The translations under genes were made by a program, and so were the position numbers. From positions 3,720,001 through 3,784,000 of the forward strand of contig NZ_CP109130.1 in NCBI RefSeq assembly GCF_035917975.1: DNA of 64,000 nucleotides, in the 5' to 3' direction. Shown in pieces: positions 60,046 through 64,000 of this stretch. Position 1 is the stretch's first letter; the number at the start of each line of letters is the position of its first letter. Source of the DNA: Streptosporangium sp. NBC_01756. GTDB lineage: Bacteria > Actinomycetota > Actinomycetes > Streptosporangiales > Streptosporangiaceae. Under the pieces are notes generated by a model. That model had not been told where the DNA came from. It was given only the letters and a program-made list of their open reading frames with translations, and ran no database searches.

Positions 60046-62475
60046 TCACAGGGCCTCGTTCCGCTGCAGGTAGGTGAACGAGGCCCAGCCGGGCAGGACC
60101 GGCAGCCAGAAGGTGAGCAGCCGGAACAGCAGCACGGCGGAGGTGGCGACCTCGCCGGGGAGGCCGGAGATGGTGAGGCCGCCGATGAGGGCGGCCTCCA
60201 CCGCGCCGAGGCCGCCGGGGGTGGGGGCGGCGGAGCCGATGGCGTTGCCGGCGAGGAAGACGATGGCGACGGCGGCGAAGCTAAGGGAACCGCCGAAGGC
60301 GCGGACGCTGGCATCGAGGCAGACCACGAAGAAGATGGTCAGCAGCAGGGTGCCGGAGAAGCCTTCAATGATCTTGCGAGGCGCCTGGAGCACGTCCAGC
60401 AGACGCGGGATCACCCCGGAGAACAGCGACCGGATGCGCGCGGTGACCATCCGGCGCAGGCGGGGGATGCTCACCGCGACCAGGGTCAGCACGGCCACGG
60501 CCAGCAGGACGGACACCAGCGTGCGCGACGGGGTGAACGACGAGGCCGCGCTGGAACCGGTGATGTAGGCGAACAGCAGGAGCAGCATGATGTGGAAGCC
60601 CAGGCCGATCAGCTGGGAGGCGCCCACGCTGGCCACCGCCTGCCCTGGGGGGATGCCGCGTTTCTGCAGGTAGCGGGTGTTGATCGCGACACCGCTGACC
60701 GCCGCCGGGGCGACCAGCTTCACGAACGACCCGGCGAACTGGACGAGCACGGTACGGCCCAGCGGGAGCTTCTCCGGCACGAAGCCCCGCAGCATCAGCG
60801 CGGCGGCGACGTAGCTCATCATCGCGGCGACCAGCGCCACACCGGTCCAGCCCCACTTGGCCGAACTGATCATGTTCAGGTTGATCTGGGTGATGTAGTA
60901 GACCAGGAAGTACGCGGCGAAGGCGCTGGCGATGATGGTGATGAGGGTCCGGGGGCGGAAGCGCTCCAGCCGGACCTCGTCGGCCTCGACCTTGGGCTTG
61001 AGCTCGACGATCCGCTCGCGGATCTCGGTCAGGAGCTCCTTGTCCCTGCTGAGCGCGGACCTGGTCTCGCGGGTGAGCGCGATCCGCTGGAGCAGCGGGA
61101 GAGCACCGGCCAGCATGTCCGGGCCGGTGACGGTCGCGGCCGCGCGGACCGCGCGCTCGGCGCCGACGCGCAGGCTGAGGTAGGTGAGCAGCTGGGCGAT
61201 GTCGAGGCGGAGCAGGAGGTCGCCGGCGGCGATCTCTCCGCTGCGGGCGTCCATGAGGATGACGCGGCCCTCGTCGTCGACGTGGATGCTGTCACCGGTC
61301 AGGCGCCGGTGCGCGAGCCGCTGGACCTGCAGGAGCAGCACCTGCTCCCAGATCTGGGCGAGCAGGTCGTCGTCGATCTCGTTGTCGGGGATGTCGTCGA
61401 GTGCGCGGGTGTCGGTGTGCTCGTAGGCGAGCAGCGCGGCGTCGGTGCCGATCTCGCTGGTGCCGACGAGCCGGGGGGTGCTGGCCCCGGCGGCCTGCGC
61501 GGCGTACGCCATCAGCGCCTCACGCTCCAACTCGGCGCGGAGGGAGCGGATGGCCCGGCGACGGGTCTCGGTGTTGAGCCGGATCCGCCGCCAGAGGCGG
61601 TAGAGCAGCCCGGCGACCTGGCGGTCACGGTCGAGGACGGTGACGTCGAGGCGGCTGCCGTCCTTGAGGCCGATGGCGTATCGCCGGCTGCTCTGGTGGT
61701 CGTCGTCGAGCCGGCGGGCCCGCACCGGAACGAAACCCAGTTTGGCGACCGCCGCGACGATCGCGCTGCCCGGCGGTCGGGTGTTGGGGCTGCCCACGCC
61801 GTACAGCGTGGCGTAGCCGACGGCCAGGCCCACCAGGATGGAGACGACGATGCCGAGGATGGTGGCGGCCGTCGCGGCGAAGAGGGCGATCGCGTTGAGT
61901 GCGACCGCGATCCACAGGGCCGCCCGCCAGGTGGGCCTGCGGGATATCCGGACGGCCGTGACGTAGGCGATGATCGAGGTGAGCAGAGTGTTGAGGGGTT
62001 CGACCCCTCTGCGGCCGCCGGTCAGCAGGAGACGGAGGTCGTCGGGGCCGGCGTTGAGGATCCACTCTCCGAGCGCGAAGGACAGCACCATCCCGGTGAT
62101 GGCCGCGAACAGGCCCTCGGCCACCCGGAGGCCGTCGCGGTGGAGCACCCGCTCGATCGCGTAGGCGGCGGGAACGCCCAGCATGGCCGCCCCGCTCAAC
62201 ACTCCGACCAGGCCGCTGAGCAGGAACGGAACCCGGTTCGTGCCGTCGATGACGTCGGCTTCGAGACCGTTGAGGGTCTTCTTCGCGACGAGCGCGAGCA
62301 GCACCACGGCCGCCAGCATGAGCAGGGTGGCCAGGAAGCGCAGCAGGTCGGAGGGCCGCCGGATCCGCTGGGGGAGCAGGGGCTCGACGACGAGCACGGC
62401 GGAACCGTCGCCCGTCGACGGTCCTGGGTCGTCGAAGGCCGCCACTTTGCCGCTTTCCTTGATTTTCGTCACCAC
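60046..62475 (-). CDS. UPF0104/LPG-synthase-type membrane protein with a kinase-like segment
   Basis: An 809-residue protein starting at GTG 62473-62475. The N-terminal third has about seven hydrophobic segments (LLRFLATLLMLAAVVLLALV, and so on). The centre (about 250-480) looks like a degenerate aminoglycoside-phosphotransferase/ABC1 kinase with HRRLTGDSIHVDDEGRVILMDA, where D residues stand at the catalytic and metal places. The C-terminal third (about 500-809) is a UPF0104/lysylphosphatidylglycerol-synthase-type bundle with GNAIGSAAPTPGGLGAVEAAL. It might move or modify lipids. The substrate is unknown. Confidence 0.82.
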   Translation of the reverse strand: MVTKIKESGKVAAFDDPGPSTGDGSAVLVVEPLLPQRIRRPSDLLRFLATLLMLAAVVLLALVAKKTLNGLEADVIDGTNRVPFLLSGLVGVLSGAAMLGVPAAYAIERVLHRDGLRVAEGLFAAITGMVLSFALGEWILNAGPDDLRLLLTGGRRGVEPLNTLLTSIIAYVTAVRISRRPTWRAALWIAVALNAIALFAATAATILGIVVSILVGLAVGYATLYGVGSPNTRPPGSAIVAAVAKLGFVPVRARRLDDDHQSSRRYAIGLKDGSRLDVTVLDRDRQVAGLLYRLWRRIRLNTETRRRAIRSLRAELEREALMAYAAQAAGASTPRLVGTSEIGTDAALLAYEHTDTRALDDIPDNEIDDDLLAQIWEQVLLLQVQRLAHRRLTGDSIHVDDEGRVILMDARSGEIAAGDLLLRLDIAQLLTYLSLRVGAERAVRAAATVTGPDMLAGALPLLQRIALTRETRSALSRDKELLTEIRERIVELKPKVEADEVRLERFRPRTLITIIASAFAAYFLVYYITQINLNMISSAKWGWTGVALVAAMMSYVAAALMLRGFVPEKLPLGRTVLVQFAGSFVKLVAPAAVSGVAINTRYLQKRGIPPGQAVASVGASQLIGLGFHIMLLLLFAYITGSSAASSFTPSRTLVSVLLAVAVLTLVAVSIPRLRRMVTARIRSLFSGVIPRLLDVLQAPRKIIEGFSGTLLLTIFFVVCLDASVRAFGGSLSFAAVAIVFLAGNAIGSAAPTPGGLGAVEAALIGGLTISGLPGEVATSAVLLFRLLTFWLPVLPGWASFTYLQRNEAL

Positions 62476-62496
62476 TAGCGATTCTGCATGTTCCGT

Positions 62497-62544
62497 ATTA
62501 CAGGTGCGTCACCGATCTTCATTACAGGTGCGTCACCGATCTTC
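62497..62544. repeat. Perfect 24-base tandem direct repeat with internal dyad
   Basis: A 24-base unit, ATTACAGGTGCGTCACCGAT plus CTTC, occurs twice head to tail (62497-62520 and 62521-62544). Each holds the dyad GGTG-CGT-CACC. It lies 22 bases upstream of the UPF0104 gene on the minus strand, a fitting place for a double operator. Confidence 0.75.
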
Positions 62545-63031
62545 TTCCGTGTCCGCAATCGGAGACATACGCATCTCGCCGCTCTCCGAGAGCGTCGACG
62601 GTATGACCCCATCCTGATGCCCGAGGCCCGGAAAAGGGCGGCGTCCGGCGATCCGGCACGGCGTCGTGACCGACTCGACCATAGTCACCGCCGTCGGCCG
62701 CCCGCTCTTGGGGTACGGCCCAGACACTCCGCCAAGGTTATGAGGTTTTCCGGAGATGGCATGAAATCCTGCGTACACGACGGGAAGCTCTCCCGGGCGG
62801 TGCGGGGTGAGCGCGTGCAGCTCCGCACCCTCGGTGTCCCGTCGGAGGAGCGGCGGCACCCGTGCCTGCGTCACGACCCTCACGTAGAGCTGGGAACCCC
62901 CCGAACGCTTTTGACTCTGCTCGATAACAAATGTCGAGTGGATCTTTAAAGATCGCGACTTCCTACCATCTTCCGACTTATCGCGATTACGGGGTTTTCA
63001 TCCCACTCGTGCCGGCGCTAAAGGAGTTTGC
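62545..63031. other. Intergenic between UPF0104 gene and M28 peptidase
   Basis: 487 bases without a supported gene; open frames on both strands lack family likeness. Near the right end, at 62941-62954, is a perfect 14-base palindrome GATCTTTAAAGATC, and CTCGA/TCGAG arms lie at 62920-62938. TTGACT at 62911 is a possible -35. These lie 80-120 bases before the peptidase start. Confidence 0.5.
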
Positions 63032-64000
63032 ATGCGCATACGTGCTTACCGGGGCCTGGTTGCGGCGGTCGCCGCCGCTTCCGCCGTGACTTTGCCGATG
63101 ATCTCCGTCATGCCCGCCGCCGCCGACCCGGATCCCGCGGCGTTCAGCGCGTCGATCAAGGTTCCGGCGGTCAGAGGGCACCTGGAGAAACTCCAGCAGA
63201 TCGCCGATGTCAGCGGCGGCATCCGCGCCTCGGGAAACCCGGGCCATGAGGCTTCGGTCACCTACGTGGCCGACCGGCTGCGGGCTGCGGGCTACCAGGT
63301 CACCCTGCAGGAGTTCGAGTTCCCGTACTTCCGCGAGCTCACCCCCTCCGTGCTCAACGGGGTCTCGCCCGGCGGCAGGACCTACACGCGCGACACGGAT
63401 TTCGCGGTCATGACCTACTCCGGTTCGGGGAACGTCACGGCCCCCGTGCAGGGCGTGGACCTGGTCCTGCCGCCGAGCCCGGTACCCAACTACTCCACCT
63501 CCGGCTGCGAGGCGAGCGACTTCGCCGGGTTCACCGCGGGCAACATCGCGCTGCTCCAGCGGGGAACCTGCGACTTCCAGGTCAAGGCCGGGCTCGCCCA
63601 GGCGGCCGGCGCCTCCGGTGTGATCATTTTCAACGAGGGCCAGCCGGGCGCGGGTCTCAACGACCGCCGGACCCTGCTGACCGGCACGCTCAACGCGCCC
63701 ACCATGACCATCCCCGTCGTGGGTGCCACCTTCGCCGTCGGCGCCGAGCTGGCGGCGACCGGGGCGGCGGTGACACTCACCACCGACACCGAGGGCGACC
63801 CCCACCGCAGGACACGCAACGTGCTGGCCGAGAGCCGCTGGGGCGACCCCGGCAAGGTCGTCATGCTCGGTGCGCACCTGGACAGCGTCACCAAGGGCCC
63901 GGGGATCAACGACAACGGCTCCGGCAGCGCGGCCGTCCTGGAGACGGCGCTGAAGGCCGGCGCCCTGCCGACGAGGAACAGGCTCAGGTTCGCCTTCTGG
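63032..64000 (+). CDS. Secreted M28-family aminopeptidase with PA domain (runs off right edge)
   Basis: 323 residues are visible from the ATG at 63032 behind AAGGAG, and the frame is open to the end. A signal peptide covers about 1-31 (ISVMPAAA). The metallopeptidase core begins near 45 (LEKLQQIADVSGGIRASGNPGHEASVTYV, read in parts). A protease-associated (PA) insert lies at about 130-255 (LLQRGTCDFQVKAGLAQAAGASGVIIFN). Zinc ligands appear in GAHLDSVTKGPGINDNGSG near 283-301. The later Glu and His ligands are beyond the window. It removes N-terminal residues from peptides outside the cell. Confidence 0.93.
   Translation, partial: MRIRAYRGLVAAVAAASAVTLPMISVMPAAADPDPAAFSASIKVPAVRGHLEKLQQIADVSGGIRASGNPGHEASVTYVADRLRAAGYQVTLQEFEFPYFRELTPSVLNGVSPGGRTYTRDTDFAVMTYSGSGNVTAPVQGVDLVLPPSPVPNYSTSGCEASDFAGFTAGNIALLQRGTCDFQVKAGLAQAAGASGVIIFNEGQPGAGLNDRRTLLTGTLNAPTMTIPVVGATFAVGAELAATGAAVTLTTDTEGDPHRRTRNVLAESRWGDPGKVVMLGAHLDSVTKGPGINDNGSGSAAVLETALKAGALPTRNRLRFAFW

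Noticed and set aside
60592..62478. 628-codon plus-strand frame opposite the UPF0104 gene
   Set aside because: Asp/Gly/Arg-rich shadow frame without a domain.
62533..62883. 116-codon minus-strand frame before the M28 gene
   Set aside because: It includes the direct repeat, lacks a ribosome site and resembles nothing known to me.

Overview
The window is about 64 kb of a high-GC actinobacterial chromosome. GTG and TTG starts are frequent, most genes are strongly GC-biased, and the order groEL - cold-shock gene - CysO-like gene - threonine-synthase-like gene matches the arrangement I know from Streptomyces. DUF3027, DUF3263, DUF1707, HelD and SepF paralogues are also actinobacterial hallmarks. 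From general character I would guess Streptosporangiales, but this rests on recognition and not on a computed tree. I see no transposase, phage gene, CRISPR array or tRNA.

Layout. At 1-5.2 kb are a cut GHKL/sacsin-type ATPase, DUF3027, an MFS transporter, a cold-shock protein, a HAD phosphatase and a TetR regulator. At 5.3-12.8 kb is a helicase block: an XPB/Ssl2-N plus WYL-like protein, a DUF4190 membrane protein, an XPB helicase and a HelD-like RNA-polymerase recycling factor. At 13-18.8 kb are a secreted YVTN beta-propeller, groEL behind two CIRCE operators, cspA, and a two-gene operon (threonine-synthase-like PLP enzyme plus CysO-type sulfur carrier) headed by a SAM-I riboswitch. At 19-26.6 kb is a tandem array of four secreted streptogrisin-like proteases plus a fifth, truncated copy that keeps only the prodomain. 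At 26.7-31 kb are an ECF sigma factor, otsA, otsB, DUF3263 and a DUF62 SAM hydrolase. A glycine-rich secreted protein follows.

At 32-37.6 kb is a complete dipeptide/oligopeptide ABC importer operon. At 38-40.5 kb are a Wzm/Wzt-type exporter pair and a PEBP protein. At 40.6 kb is a mini DUF222-like gene with a LexA box on its promoter. Then come an Ala/Glu/Pro repeat secreted protein, a KamA-like radical SAM enzyme, a DUF1707 protein, plsX, argS, an unrecognised membrane protein, a SepF paralogue and a PhzF-family protein. At 51.1-56.9 kb is one rRNA operon on the minus strand (16S-23S-5S, no spacer tRNA) with its processing stalks, promoter and terminator. The end holds an S9 oligopeptidase, an aldo/keto reductase, a UPF0104 membrane protein with a kinase-like segment, and the start of a secreted M28 aminopeptidase.

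The most interesting unit is riboswitch - 'thrC' - cysO at 16.96-18.76 kb. SAM sensing fits methionine supply, not threonine supply, so the PLP enzyme may be an O-phosphohomoserine-dependent homocysteine synthase fed by the CysO carrier. Second is the protease array, whose members share a leader dyad with a compensatory base-pair change and which includes a secreted solo prodomain. Third is the LexA-controlled mini-gene.
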